64,000 nucleotides of DNA from CAYJAB01 sp964368305 (GCA_964368305.1 CAYJAB010000002.1:62001-126000); one strand, 5' to 3'; positions 52,806 to 61,882 are shown, numbered from the stretch's first letter. Notes: a model not told the origin generated them from the letters alone. Translations and numbers: made by a program.

Positions 52806-53488
52806 TTAGAACTCACATCCTTTACTATTTTTCCGTCTTTCAATGTAATTATTCTATTCGCTGTTTTTGCGACAGATAAGTCATGTGTTACTAGAATAAT
52901 TGTATTTCCTTGTTCATGTAGTTTTTTTAGTAAGTTTAAAATGCTTGCAGTATTTTTACTATCAAGTGCACCAGTTGGTTCATCTGCTAGTATTATTTTT
53001 GGACAATTTACAAGTGCACGCGCAATCGCAACTCTTTGTTTTTGACCACCACTCAACTGTGAAGGATATTGTCTACTTTTAAATGTAAGTTCAATTAAAT
53101 CTAATAATTCGTCAACTCTGATTTTTCTCTTTTTAATTGGAGCAGAACTATAAAGTAGAGGGAGTTCAATATTGCTGTATACAGATAGTGTAGGAATCAA
53201 ATTAAATGCCTGAAAGATAAATCCGAATTCATATAAGCGCAGATTTGATTTTTTTGTATCACTTAATATAGCTGTGTCTTGATTAAAATATGAATAGGAA
53301 CCTGATGTTAAATCTTCAATCAATCCTATTATATTTAACAGTGTACTTTTTCCACATCCACTTTTACCGATGATGCTTATAAATTCATTTTCATATATGG
53401 ATAAATTAATATCATTAAGTGCAGTTGTACTCTCTTGGCCATGCGTAAAGACTTTGTTTATATGGTTTAGTTTAATAATCTCTTTCAT
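52802..53488 (-). CDS. ABC transporter ATP-binding protein (MacB/LolD type)
   Basis: This 228-residue ATPase has Walker A IGKSGCGKST, the Q-loop FGFIFQAFNLIPTLSVYSNIELPLLYS (typical of the FtsX/LolCDE group), the signature QLSGGQKQRVAIARAL and Walker B ILADEPTGALD with the H-loop VTHD. It pairs with the FtsX-type permease and the membrane-fusion protein either side of it. It overlaps both by 4 nt. Confidence 0.92.
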   Translation of the reverse strand: MKEIIKLNHINKVFTHGQESTTALNDINLSIYENEFISIIGKSGCGKSTLLNIIGLIEDLTSGSYSYFNQDTAILSDTKKSNLRLYEFGFIFQAFNLIPTLSVYSNIELPLLYSSAPIKKRKIRVDELLDLIELTFKSRQYPSQLSGGQKQRVAIARALVNCPKIILADEPTGALDSKNTASILNLLKKLHEQGNTIILVTHDLSVAKTANRIITLKDGKIVKDVSSK

Positions 53489-54318
53489 TTTATTGGCACC
53501 ATAATCAATGCACTCAAACCATACCCGATAGAAGAGTCAACTTCAATAATGACTTCAAATAATGAATCTTCTGTAGTATTCATATTGACAGGATACAAAT
53601 CCACTGATTTTATTTTTGAAGTGTATGTTTGGTTTGTTTTTTCGACTTTTACTTCTACAGAATCATTGACTTTGAAGTAATCTAGTTCAAACTCACTTAC
53701 CAATATTTTAATTATTTTTTCATTTGAATATAATTTTATATAGGGTTCATTTTGTTTATTTGTGTTAATTGATTTTATAATCCCATCGTAATCAGATTTC
53801 ACGATATAGTCATCTTTGCTGCTTTTCAACTGCAAAATCTCTTCTTTTTTAAGTGTTGTATTTATTTTGTTTTCCGCAAGTTTTGCCTCATAATTAGAAA
53901 TTTCATTGTTTACATAATCTAAGTAGGATGCATCCGTATTTTCTTCTTTTATCTTTTTGAATTCGTCTATTTTTGTATAAAAGTAATGCATATCATCTTC
54001 AAGTTTTAAAAATTCATTTTCAATCATTTTAATTTGGTTATCTATGATATCTATTTGATAGTAATCGAATAATATATCACCATGATAAACACTTTGGTCT
54101 TTTTCTACATATGTATTTCTTAAGATTAAAGATTGATCTAAAAAGATCTCATCTGTAAAAAGAGGTTGTATTTTTTCAGTATAAATAAGTTCTTTGTCAA
54201 TTTCATTTATTACATTTGTTTTTTCACTAGTATCTGTTGTAGATGGAAAAAAAAGGGAAAGAATAAATACTATAATGAATATTGAAACAATAGTAATCAG
54301 AATTTTGTTTTTTTTCAT
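53485..54318 (-). CDS. Membrane-fusion (HlyD/MacA-like) protein
   Basis: This 277-residue protein has an N-terminal membrane helix (about 6-24), a beta-strand region, a coiled-coil hairpin (about 85-180) and a C-terminal barrel-like part including IVKSDYDGIIKSI. The order matches MacA/YknX adaptors. It starts the operon, followed by the ATPase and permease. A possible role is export of a peptide or lipid, or resistance to an antimicrobial peptide; no candidate peptide is encoded next to it. Ribosome site GGAGG. Confidence 0.8.
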   Translation of the reverse strand: MKKNKILITIVSIFIIVFILSLFFPSTTDTSEKTNVINEIDKELIYTEKIQPLFTDEIFLDQSLILRNTYVEKDQSVYHGDILFDYYQIDIIDNQIKMIENEFLKLEDDMHYFYTKIDEFKKIKEENTDASYLDYVNNEISNYEAKLAENKINTTLKKEEILQLKSSKDDYIVKSDYDGIIKSINTNKQNEPYIKLYSNEKIIKILVSEFELDYFKVNDSVEVKVEKTNQTYTSKIKSVDLYPVNMNTTEDSLFEVIIEVDSSIGYGLSALIMVPIK

Positions 54319-54370
54319 ATGAGTCCTCCATTACTTATTTAATACAAGCAATTTGATAGATACCCTCATA

Positions 54371-54396
54371 AAAAAAAAGAAAGCAGTGCCTTCTTT
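54371..54396 (-). terminator. Terminator of the metallophosphoesterase gene (minus strand)
   Basis: The stem-loop at 54376-54396 (nine pairs, one G-U, ACT loop on the minus strand) is followed by a U-tract from the As at 54371-54378. Confidence 0.7.
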
Positions 54397-55252
54397 AATT
54401 TGTTGATTCTAAACGATATATTACAATTTCAGGATCTGATAAAAATCTTATATCATATCTTGTTGTACCTAAACCATCCGATACATCAAGGATAGAGTCA
54501 TTTACATTATAAATACCTTTATTATAAATTTCCGCAAGTGGTGGTTTATATAATGAGCCAACAATTGGTAAATACACTTGCCCACCATGAGAATGTCCAC
54601 TTAGCATTAAATCTACTCTATATTCATCAAGTAATTCAAAACTATCTGGCGTATGACAAACAACAAGATTGAATGCATCGTTATTAATTCCTTCAAAACT
54701 TGAGACTGTATCGATATTGCCTAATACACCACTATCCAGTCCGATTAAATTTATATATTCTTGTGTATTATTATGTAATTCAATATTGTGATTTTCTAAA
54801 ACTTCAAAATCTGCATTTATAAAAATTTGTTCTATCATGCTTTTTGTTTTAGGGCTTTCAAGATCATGATTTCCCCAAACAGCATATTTGCCAAGGGGTG
54901 CGTTTATATCAGATAATAGATCAGTAAGTTCTTGTTGGATTTGATCAGTTGGATATACTTGGCTTGGATGATCAAATAAATCTCCTCCAAATATCACAAC
55001 ATCGGGATGCTGTTTATTAATTTTTAAAACAATTTTTTCAAATCGTTCTTTATCCATAAATGCATTATAATGTAAATCAGCGAAGAAAAGGATTTTTAAA
55101 TCATCTAAACTTTCAGGAATATCCTCACTACTAATTGTTTCTGTACGTACTTTTATTCTATTTGGCGCTAGGGTAGTACTATCGTAATATACAAATCCGA
55201 TAGTGACGATAATGATAGTCAATATGATAATACAAGCTAACTTTTTTTTCAT
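54395..55252 (-). CDS. Membrane-anchored metallophosphoesterase
   Basis: This 285-residue calcineurin-like phosphoesterase has an N-terminal helix (about 4-22) that anchors it outside the membrane. The metal motifs are FADLHYN, GGDLFDH, WGNHDLE, VVCHTPDSF and SGHSHGGQVYLP. This layout matches YkuE/LpxH-like Gram-positive enzymes. The substrate is unknown; lipid phosphates and wall-linked phosphodiesters are candidates. ATG 55252 follows AGAGGA by 5 nt, so the ATG at 55270 is not needed. It is divergent from pnp. Confidence 0.87.
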   Translation of the reverse strand: MKKKLACIIILTIIIVTIGFVYYDSTTLAPNRIKVRTETISSEDIPESLDDLKILFFADLHYNAFMDKERFEKIVLKINKQHPDVVIFGGDLFDHPSQVYPTDQIQQELTDLLSDINAPLGKYAVWGNHDLESPKTKSMIEQIFINADFEVLENHNIELHNNTQEYINLIGLDSGVLGNIDTVSSFEGINNDAFNLVVCHTPDSFELLDEYRVDLMLSGHSHGGQVYLPIVGSLYKPPLAEIYNKGIYNVNDSILDVSDGLGTTRYDIRFLSDPEIVIYRLESTN

Positions 55253-55315
55253 AATATCCTCTTCTTTCATAGAAAGTATTTTAACATAAATTAATTATTT
55301 GTCCATTCTCATTAA

Positions 55316-55339
55316 AAAACACTAAAAATTTAGTGTTTT
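55316..55339. terminator. Terminator-like hairpin in the divergent ispace before pnp
   Basis: An 11-bp stem AAAACACTAAA/TTTAGTGTTTT (55316-55326 with 55329-55339) lies just upstream of the pnp promoter. As both flanking genes point away, it cannot end their mRNAs. It may block antisense or upstream read-through. Confidence 0.55.
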
Positions 55340-55351
55340 ATTCTAATTGTT

Positions 55352-55380
55352 TTGTTAAATTTATACAATTATGCTATGAT
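55352..55380 (+). promoter_or_regulatory. Promoter of pnp
   Basis: TTGTTA (55352-55357), a 17-bp spacer and TATGAT (55375-55380) lie 27 bp before the start, with GAGGTGA as ribosome site. Confidence 0.65.
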
Positions 55381-55406
55381 ATCATAGAAAAATAGAGGTG
55401 AAAGAA

Positions 55407-57575
55407 ATGGCTAAAAAAGTATTTAGTTTAGATTTCTGCGGTCGTACACTGACGGTAGAAACAGGTGAGATAGCCAAACAGGCTGGAGGTTCAGTCTTTG
55501 TAAGGTACGATGATACAGTTGTATTATCAGCAGCAACAGCAAGTTCTGTTGCAAAGGATACAGATTTTTTCCCGTTAACTGTAACGTATGAAGAAAAATT
55601 GTATTCTGTTGGAAAAATTCCAGGGGGATTTTTAAGAAGAGAAGGAAGACCAAGTGAGCATGCGACTTTGACTAGTCGATTAATCGATAGAACACTTCGT
55701 CCACTTTTTGCGGAAGGTTTTAGAAATGAAGTTCAAGTTGTGAATACTGTAATGTCAGTAGATCCAAATGTAACTCCAGATATGACAGCGATGTTTGGTT
55801 CTTCTTTAGCACTTTGCATATCAAATGTTCCATTTAATGGTCCGATTGCTGGTGTAGTTGTAGGGCATGTAAATGATGAATTTATTATTAACCCTACACT
55901 TGATGAATTAGCAAACTCAGATATTACTTTATATGTTGCTGGAACAAGTAAAGCAATCAATATGGTTGAATCTTCAAGTAAAGAAGTTACTGAAGAAGTT
56001 ATGTTAGAGGCTTTAATGTTTGGACATGAGTATATTAAAAAATTATGTGCTTTCCAAGTTCAAATTGCTGAAGAAATTGGAAAAGAGAAAATGGAAGTTA
56101 CTTTATATCAAGTTAATGAAACGATTGATAAAGAAGTTAGAGAGCTTGCACAAACAAGACTTGAAGAAGCAGTACGTATTAAAGAAAAATTGGTTCGTTA
56201 TGGAACGATTGATAACATTGAAGATGAAATGGTAGAAATCTTTGCTACGAAAATTTATGAAACTGAAAAAATTAAAGATAAAACTTTAAAACAAGTAAAA
56301 GAAATTTGTCATGACATTGTTGCAAATGAAGTTCGTCGATTGATTTCTGTTGAAAAAATTCGTCCAGATGGTCGTAAAATTGATGAAATTAGGCCGCTTG
56401 ATTCGCAAGTTGATCTTCTTCCAAGAGTACATGGTAGTGCATTGTTTACACGTGGAGAAACACAGGTTATCTCTGTTACAACACTTGGTGCTATGAATGA
56501 CACTCAAATCATTGATGATTTAACAGATGTTGAATCTAAACGTTTTATGCATCACTATAACTTCCCACCATATTCAGTGGGTGAAACAGGAAGAATGGGT
56601 AGCCCAGGAAGACGTGAAATCGGACATGGTGCACTTGGTGAAAAAGCATTGGCTCAAGTACTTCCTTCAGTGGAAGATTTCCCATATGCGATTCGTGTAG
56701 TTGCTGAAGTAACTGAATCAAATGGATCAAGTTCTCAAGCGAGTATATGTGCAGGGACAATGTCTTTAATGGCTGCAGGTGTACCTATTAAAGCACCTGT
56801 TGCAGGAATTGCGATGGGACTTGTAACATGGGATGATCATTATACTGTGTTAACAGACATTCAAGGTATGGAAGATCACTTTGGAGATATGGACTTTAAA
56901 GTTGCAGGAACTACTGCAGGTATTACAGCTCTTCAAATGGATATTAAAATTGAAGGAATTAATGAACAAATTCTTACGGAAGCATTGGCTCAAGCAAAAG
57001 TCGCTAGAGAACAAATTATGGAAAATATGTTAGCGTGCATCGATGCACCACGTCCTACTGTAGGAACATATGCTCCTAAAATGGTTACATTACAAATCGA
57101 TGTTGATAAAATACGTGATGTAATTGGTACAGGTGGTAAAGTAATTAATCAAATTATTGCTGATTGCGATAATGTTAAAATTGATATTGAAGACGATGGA
57201 CGTGTGACGATTTATCATATGGATATGGACATAATCAATAAAGCAAAAGAAACAATTGAAAATATTGTTAGAGTTGCTAAGGTTGGTGAAATCTACGAAG
57301 GTAAAGTTGTTCGTATTGAAAAATTTGGAGCGTTTGTATCTTTATATCCTGGTACGGATGGATTATTACATGTTTCTAAAATTGCATATGAAAGAGTTGA
57401 AAAACCTGAAGATGTATTGAAAATTGGAGATATTGTAAAAGTTAAAGTTATCGAGATTGATGAAAAAGGTCGCGTTAATGTATCTAAACGTGATTTAATG
57501 GAAAAACCTGAAGGGTATGTAGAAAAAGAATTTGTGCGTAAACCAGCAGCGCGTAAACCATTTAAAAAAGACTAA
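55407..57575 (+). CDS. pnp: Polyribonucleotide nucleotidyltransferase
   Basis: This 722-residue enzyme degrades RNA 3' to 5' with phosphate. Two RNase PH domains are visible, the second with GETGRMGSPGRREIGHGALGEKAL and DHFGDMDFKVAGT. An all-alpha linker lies between them. The KH (IGTGGKVINQII) and S1 (GEIYEGKVVRIEKFGAFVSLYPGTDGLLHVSKI) domains end the protein. ATG 55407 was chosen because GAGGTGA lies about 7 nt before it; GTG 55398 is part of that site. Phosphate use ties its activity to cellular Pi. Confidence 0.96.
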   Translation: MAKKVFSLDFCGRTLTVETGEIAKQAGGSVFVRYDDTVVLSAATASSVAKDTDFFPLTVTYEEKLYSVGKIPGGFLRREGRPSEHATLTSRLIDRTLRPLFAEGFRNEVQVVNTVMSVDPNVTPDMTAMFGSSLALCISNVPFNGPIAGVVVGHVNDEFIINPTLDELANSDITLYVAGTSKAINMVESSSKEVTEEVMLEALMFGHEYIKKLCAFQVQIAEEIGKEKMEVTLYQVNETIDKEVRELAQTRLEEAVRIKEKLVRYGTIDNIEDEMVEIFATKIYETEKIKDKTLKQVKEICHDIVANEVRRLISVEKIRPDGRKIDEIRPLDSQVDLLPRVHGSALFTRGETQVISVTTLGAMNDTQIIDDLTDVESKRFMHHYNFPPYSVGETGRMGSPGRREIGHGALGEKALAQVLPSVEDFPYAIRVVAEVTESNGSSSQASICAGTMSLMAAGVPIKAPVAGIAMGLVTWDDHYTVLTDIQGMEDHFGDMDFKVAGTTAGITALQMDIKIEGINEQILTEALAQAKVAREQIMENMLACIDAPRPTVGTYAPKMVTLQIDVDKIRDVIGTGGKVINQIIADCDNVKIDIEDDGRVTIYHMDMDIINKAKETIENIVRVAKVGEIYEGKVVRIEKFGAFVSLYPGTDGLLHVSKIAYERVEKPEDVLKIGDIVKVKVIEIDEKGRVNVSKRDLMEKPEGYVEKEFVRKPAARKPFKKD

Positions 57576-57586
57576 TTATTTATGTA

Positions 57587-57619
57587 AAGAGTGATTCAAG
57601 ATGAATCACTCTTTTTTTT
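57587..57619 (+). terminator. Terminator after pnp
   Basis: A 12-bp perfect stem AAGAGTGATTCA/TGAATCACTCTT (57587-57598 with 57602-57613) and seven Ts are present. About 165 bases follow before pepV and hold its promoter. Confidence 0.9.
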
Positions 57620-57721
57620 GAAACTTTATCGTTATAGTAAATGTGTTTCTGTAATGTATGTGTATAAATCTCAATACTTATTATTTATGTAGCAATGAAA
57701 AAAAATGAAAATTTTGAAAAA

Positions 57722-57766
57722 AATGAGCGCTAACATTATTAAAATCCACTCAATTATGGTAAAATA
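57722..57766 (+). promoter_or_regulatory. pepV promoter region with cre-like half-site
   Basis: AATGAGCGCTAACA (57722-57735) matches the CcpA cre consensus TGWNANCGNTNWCA except at its first two bases. A TGG TAAAAT extended -10 lies at about 57758-57766. Carbon control of pepV is possible but weakly supported. Confidence 0.35.
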
Positions 57767-57786
57767 TATGAAAAAGGAGATTATTT

Positions 57787-59157
57787 ATGAATTGGTTAAA
57801 TTTAGCAAAAGAAAAAGAGGAATCATTAATAGAAGATCTTACTAACTTGATTAAGATTCCTTCATTATTAGATACAACAACGGCAGAAAAAAATGCACCG
57901 TTTGGAAAGAAGATGCGTGAGGCATTAGACTTTTGTCTTGACCTTGCAAAGAAAGATGGGTTTGAAACATTTGACGTAGATGGATATGCAGGTGTGATTG
58001 CATATGGAGAAGGTGATGAAACATTAGGAGTTTTAGCACATTTAGATATCGTACCAGTTGGAGATGGATGGGATTTTGATCCATTTGGAGCTACTATTAA
58101 AGATGGTTATATGATTGGACGTGGGACAAGTGATGATAAAGGTCCTTTAATGTCAGCTTATTATGCATTAAAACTTTTAAAAGAACAAAATGTCAAAACA
58201 AATAAAAAAATCTATTTGATTTTAGGTTGTGATGAAGAAACAGGTATGAGTTGTATGGATTATTACAAAGAACATGCACCAATTCCCGATTTTGGATTTA
58301 CTCCAGATGCAATGTTTCCTGTAGTCTATGCAGAAAAAGGGATTGCGAATATCGTAGTTTCTGGTGAATTTAATGGACTTATTGGAGAAATGGTTGTAGG
58401 TGAAAGACCAAATATTGTTGTTGATAAAGCATCTGCGCTTATTGATAAACCTGTAAATCAAGCTGCATTTGATGCTTATCTTGAAAAACACGGATTGGTT
58501 GGATCTTTAACTGGAATCGCAGATCTTTCTGCATATACAATAGTAGGTCAATCTGCACATGGGTCTACTCCAGAAAATGGAAAAAATGCTGCTATGCATA
58601 TGTTTAATTTTGCTGCAGAAGCATATAAATGTGTTGAGTCGGCTGTTATTGCAGGATTGTTTTTAGATTATACAGGAAAAAGCTTAGGAATTAATTTTGA
58701 AGGAAAACATTTAGGAAATCTAACTATGAATGTTGGAATCGTTGAATTAATTGATAATAAAGTTAAAATCACACTAGATGTAAGATATCCAAATGATATT
58801 ACAAGTGAATGGATTGTTGAACAAATTAGAAAGAATATCGAAGGTTCAAATTTAAAAGTTGAACTAATCAAAGATAGTAAGCCATTATTTAATGATCCTG
58901 AAGGAAAATTGATTAAAACATTAGAAAATGCGTATCGTACATATACAAATGACTATACAACACCACTTATGACAATGGGTGGTGGAACATATGCACGTAA
59001 ATTTGATAATTTTACAGCATTTGGTCCTAGTATAGTAAATGAAGTTAAACCTGATTTTGTAGGTGAACCTCATCAACAAAATGAAGGGGTTAGTGTCGAT
59101 TTATTAGTGAAAGCCATTGCAATTTATGCAGATGCAATGTATGAGTTAACTAAATAA
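57787..59157 (+). CDS. pepV: Dipeptidase PepV
   Basis: This 456-residue M20 zinc dipeptidase releases amino acids from dipeptides in the cytosol. Motifs include VLAHLDIVPVGDGWDFDPFGATIKDGYMIGRGTSDDKGP (His and bridging Asp), GCDEETGMSC (catalytic Glu pair) and VGQSAHGSTPENG in the lid. The C-terminal GGGTYARKF and GEPHQQNEG complete the site. Length fits the lactic-acid-bacterial PepV family. It is followed by trmB after one base. Confidence 0.93.
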   Translation: MNWLNLAKEKEESLIEDLTNLIKIPSLLDTTTAEKNAPFGKKMREALDFCLDLAKKDGFETFDVDGYAGVIAYGEGDETLGVLAHLDIVPVGDGWDFDPFGATIKDGYMIGRGTSDDKGPLMSAYYALKLLKEQNVKTNKKIYLILGCDEETGMSCMDYYKEHAPIPDFGFTPDAMFPVVYAEKGIANIVVSGEFNGLIGEMVVGERPNIVVDKASALIDKPVNQAAFDAYLEKHGLVGSLTGIADLSAYTIVGQSAHGSTPENGKNAAMHMFNFAAEAYKCVESAVIAGLFLDYTGKSLGINFEGKHLGNLTMNVGIVELIDNKVKITLDVRYPNDITSEWIVEQIRKNIEGSNLKVELIKDSKPLFNDPEGKLIKTLENAYRTYTNDYTTPLMTMGGGTYARKFDNFTAFGPSIVNEVKPDFVGEPHQQNEGVSVDLLVKAIAIYADAMYELTK

Positions 59158-59158
59158 C

Positions 59159-59803
59159 ATGAGAATGCGTAATAAACCATGGGCTATGGATTACTTAAAT
59201 GAACATAAACAACTTGTAGTCACAAATCCACACGAGTATAAAGGCAAGTGGAATGAACTATTAAATAGAGATGTTTTACATCTTGAAATAGGTAGTGGAA
59301 AAGGTGATTATTGGTCAAAAATGGCTGGTCTTTATCCTAATATTGGATGGATTGGTTTTGAAAAAGATAAGAATGTATCAGTGATTGCTATAAAAAAAGT
59401 GTTAGATAGTTATACGGATAATATGAAGTTTGTAGTACATGATGCGAAAGATTTAACTGAGCTTTTTGCAGATCATGAAGTTGATACGATTCATCTTAAC
59501 TTTTCTGATCCATGGCCTAAAAATCGTACTGCTAAAAGACGATTAACACATAGTGATTTTTTAGAAAATTATAAACGTGTTTTAAAAGTAAATGGGCAAT
59601 TAATCATGAAAACAGATAATAAAATATTATTTGAGTATTCATTAATTGAATTTCAAAATAACGGATGGGAAATGATTGAAGTGAGTGTTGATTTTAGACG
59701 TGAACCACATCCAGAGGATGTGTGTACAGAGTATGAAACAAAATTTATGGAACTTGGTCAACCGATTTATCGTGCAGTTTGGCGTATAAAGGAAGTAAAG
59801 TAA
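59159..59803 (+). CDS. trmB: tRNA (guanine(46)-N(7))-methyltransferase
   Basis: This 214-residue SAM-dependent enzyme forms m7G46 in tRNA. The N-terminus MRMRNKPWAMDYL is typical of Firmicute TrmB. SAM binding is LEIGSGKGDYW, and the catalytic region is IHLNFSDPWPKNRTAKRRLTH. The end has the ETKFMELGQPIYRAVW signature. It starts one base after pepV. In B. subtilis the same gene (ytmQ) leads the ytpP-ytpQ-ytpR-sftA-murC set, which is largely kept here. Confidence 0.94.
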   Translation: MRMRNKPWAMDYLNEHKQLVVTNPHEYKGKWNELLNRDVLHLEIGSGKGDYWSKMAGLYPNIGWIGFEKDKNVSVIAIKKVLDSYTDNMKFVVHDAKDLTELFADHEVDTIHLNFSDPWPKNRTAKRRLTHSDFLENYKRVLKVNGQLIMKTDNKILFEYSLIEFQNNGWEMIEVSVDFRREPHPEDVCTEYETKFMELGQPIYRAVWRIKEVK

Positions 59804-59804
59804 T

Positions 59805-60644
59805 ATGAAGAAAATTGTTTTAATAGTATTAATGTTGTTTATAACAGGCTGCACCAGTCAAGGTCAGTCTTTTGTGCATGATTCTATTCAATCAATTTTT
59901 ACAAAGCAGTATTCTGATTCTCAAATTGAAGATCTAATGGACGATGCTATTTTAAATGCATTGGCATTGAATGTGAGTGATGATCAGAATAATGTAAAAC
60001 CGTTTTACTCATATTATTTACCTTCAAATATAGGTAAAAAATATTCTGATCAAATTGGAAGTATATTTTTAAGTAACAACCAAGAAATTGTAATGAATAT
60101 TGATGTTTCAAATGTTATTATAGAAAGATATTTTTCCGCAACAGCAAACAGTACTTTCTCATCAACAGGATACAGTGAGGATGTAATTTATAGTCATACA
60201 GATGATTATTTAAATTATAATAATGAGACGGTTTCATTTAATGTAAAAATACAAAAGATTGATGAATATAATTATTTTATGGTATTACAATCTGATTTCT
60301 TTGTATTTTATAGTTGTACTGAAGCTGGATATTTACCTTTTATAATTGAGGATATGATTGTAATTTCAAGGTCTACAAAAGTAAATACTGAAAATGTATT
60401 GGCTTCTTATTCAAATAAGGAAATTATGGATTATCAATCAACTACAGGGGATTTATTTGATAGTAAAGTTCCAGTAGATGGGTTGTTACAAGAAATGTTA
60501 GAAGATGATGGGTCTGAGTTTGATTGGACAAATGATCTTTTCCAACATGATAGTTTTGAGCAAACATTAGATCCTAATGTAGAAGAAGAGGAATCAGTTT
60601 CTGATGAAAGTGTGGCAGAAGATGAGGTGCAAGAAGATGAGTAA
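59805..60644 (+). CDS. Uncharacterised lipoprotein with acidic tail
   Basis: This 279-residue protein has a short signal peptide and lipobox FITGC (Cys16), so it should be anchored outside the membrane. A beta-rich region (about 40-190) follows, then a highly acidic tail (about 220-279: DDGSEFDWTNDL..., EEEESVSDESVAEDEVQEDE). I do not recognise the family. It occupies the place of cytosolic ytpQ in B. subtilis but does not resemble it. It overlaps the start of ytpR by 8 nt, so is co-translated with it. Confidence 0.7.
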   Translation: MKKIVLIVLMLFITGCTSQGQSFVHDSIQSIFTKQYSDSQIEDLMDDAILNALALNVSDDQNNVKPFYSYYLPSNIGKKYSDQIGSIFLSNNQEIVMNIDVSNVIIERYFSATANSTFSSTGYSEDVIYSHTDDYLNYNNETVSFNVKIQKIDEYNYFMVLQSDFFVFYSCTEAGYLPFIIEDMIVISRSTKVNTENVLASYSNKEIMDYQSTTGDLFDSKVPVDGLLQEMLEDDGSEFDWTNDLFQHDSFEQTLDPNVEEEESVSDESVAEDEVQEDE

Positions 60645-61236
60645 TGTTGTAAGAGTATTTAAAAATAGCCTTGCATTTGATAAGTGGATATTTGTTCTTA
60701 TTCAAAATGGAAATGTGAATAAAGTTAAAGAGTTTGATTGTGTATATGGATTATATGATTCTAATGAAAGACTGTTAGGATATAATATTAATGATAAAGA
60801 AAATTTGTTCAAAGATGAGGCAAATGGATATATTGTCTCAAGCATACAGCTACAAGATAAAGTGAATACGTATTTAAATAAGAGTGGATTATCACTTATT
60901 CAATTTGATCTTACATCATATTTTAAAGTAGGAGAGATAATCTCATATGAAAAAGTGGATGGATCAGACCATTTAAATATTTGTCAAGTTGATATTAAAA
61001 GTGAGATTCTTCAAATTGTATGTGGTGCAAAAAACGTTAAAGAAAATATTAAAGTTGTTGTAGCGCTTGATGGCGCAATATTACCAGATGGTAAACTGAT
61101 TGAGAAGGGACAATTAAGAGGAATTGATTCACAAGGGATGTTATGTTCAGCATATGAATTAAAACTAAGTGAAAAAACAAATCAAGGAATACTTATTGTA
61201 GAGAAGCAAGAAGTTGGCGAATCATTTAAACGATAA
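60637..61236 (+). CDS. ytpR: tRNA-binding domain protein YtpR
   Basis: This 199-residue protein has an N-terminal DUF4479-like part (1-90) and a C-terminal EMAPII/ARC1-type tRNA-binding OB fold (about 95-195: VGEIISYEKVDGSDHLNICQVDI, IVCGAKNVKENIKVVVALDGAILPDG, MLCSAYEL). This domain is the same as that at the N-terminus of PheT. ATG 60637 lies 8 nt after GAGGTG. The upstream ATG at 60604 is inside the lipoprotein gene. Its position before murC is as in Bacilli. Confidence 0.88.
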   Translation: MSNVVRVFKNSLAFDKWIFVLIQNGNVNKVKEFDCVYGLYDSNERLLGYNINDKENLFKDEANGYIVSSIQLQDKVNTYLNKSGLSLIQFDLTSYFKVGEIISYEKVDGSDHLNICQVDIKSEILQIVCGAKNVKENIKVVVALDGAILPDGKLIEKGQLRGIDSQGMLCSAYELKLSEKTNQGILIVEKQEVGESFKR

Positions 61237-61248
61237 GGGGTGAGGAAA

Positions 61249-61869
61249 ATGCTAAATAAACTAAAAGAAGCAATTAAAGACATGTTTTTAGAACCTTTAG
61301 AATCTGATCAAGAAGAAGAGAATAAAATTAAAACCGAGGAGAAAGTGAATGTACAAAAAACACCTTTGGTAAGTAGGGAAAATACTACAAAACCAATTGT
61401 GAAAACAGAACCTTTGCAAGAAGTAAAATCTACAGTGTCTATTTCACCTATTTTTAAAGACGATAAACCTAAAGTTGATCCGGAAGTTAAGTTTGAAAAA
61501 GAGAAAAAAGTTGTTGTTGAGGAAAAACGTTATGTCCCTAAACAAGTTATTAGTCCTATGTTTGGTTTGAGTGAAAAAGAGGCTGTACAGCAAAAAAGAG
61601 CTGAAATTGAAGCAACTACACAACAGTCTAAAACTTCACCAATAGGAGCAGTGGTTAGTCCAATGTACGGTGTTGAAAAAAATACAAATAATTCATCGGA
61701 GCAATTTTCACAGACTATTGAAGAAGAAATGATACCTTCAGAACATTTGAATTTTAATCTTGAAGAAATTCTTGAAGTCAATCAAGAATTTGAATCTGAT
61801 AAAACGATTTTACATAATGATTTTGAAGAAGATGATGATGAACCGAATTTATTTAATCTAGAATCATAA
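61249..61869 (+). CDS. Disordered acidic/basic protein with SP(M/I)(F/Y) repeats, in the sftA position
   Basis: I do not recognise this 206-residue protein. It begins with an amphipathic helix (MLNKLKEAIKDMFLEPL), then is low-complexity and charged (Glu/Lys/Val). The motif [VI]SP[IM][FY] occurs three times (SISPIF about 79, VISPMFG about 104, VVSPMYG about 138). The tail is acidic (FEEDDDEPNLFNLES). No signal peptide or helix long enough to cross the membrane is present. It lies between ytpR and murC, where B. subtilis has the DNA translocase gene sftA (ytpS), but no FtsK motor is present. Possibly a remnant or replacement of the SftA linker; function unknown. Confidence 0.65.
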   Translation: MLNKLKEAIKDMFLEPLESDQEEENKIKTEEKVNVQKTPLVSRENTTKPIVKTEPLQEVKSTVSISPIFKDDKPKVDPEVKFEKEKKVVVEEKRYVPKQVISPMFGLSEKEAVQQKRAEIEATTQQSKTSPIGAVVSPMYGVEKNTNNSSEQFSQTIEEEMIPSEHLNFNLEEILEVNQEFESDKTILHNDFEEDDDEPNLFNLES

Positions 61870-61882
61870 AAAGGGGGATAAT

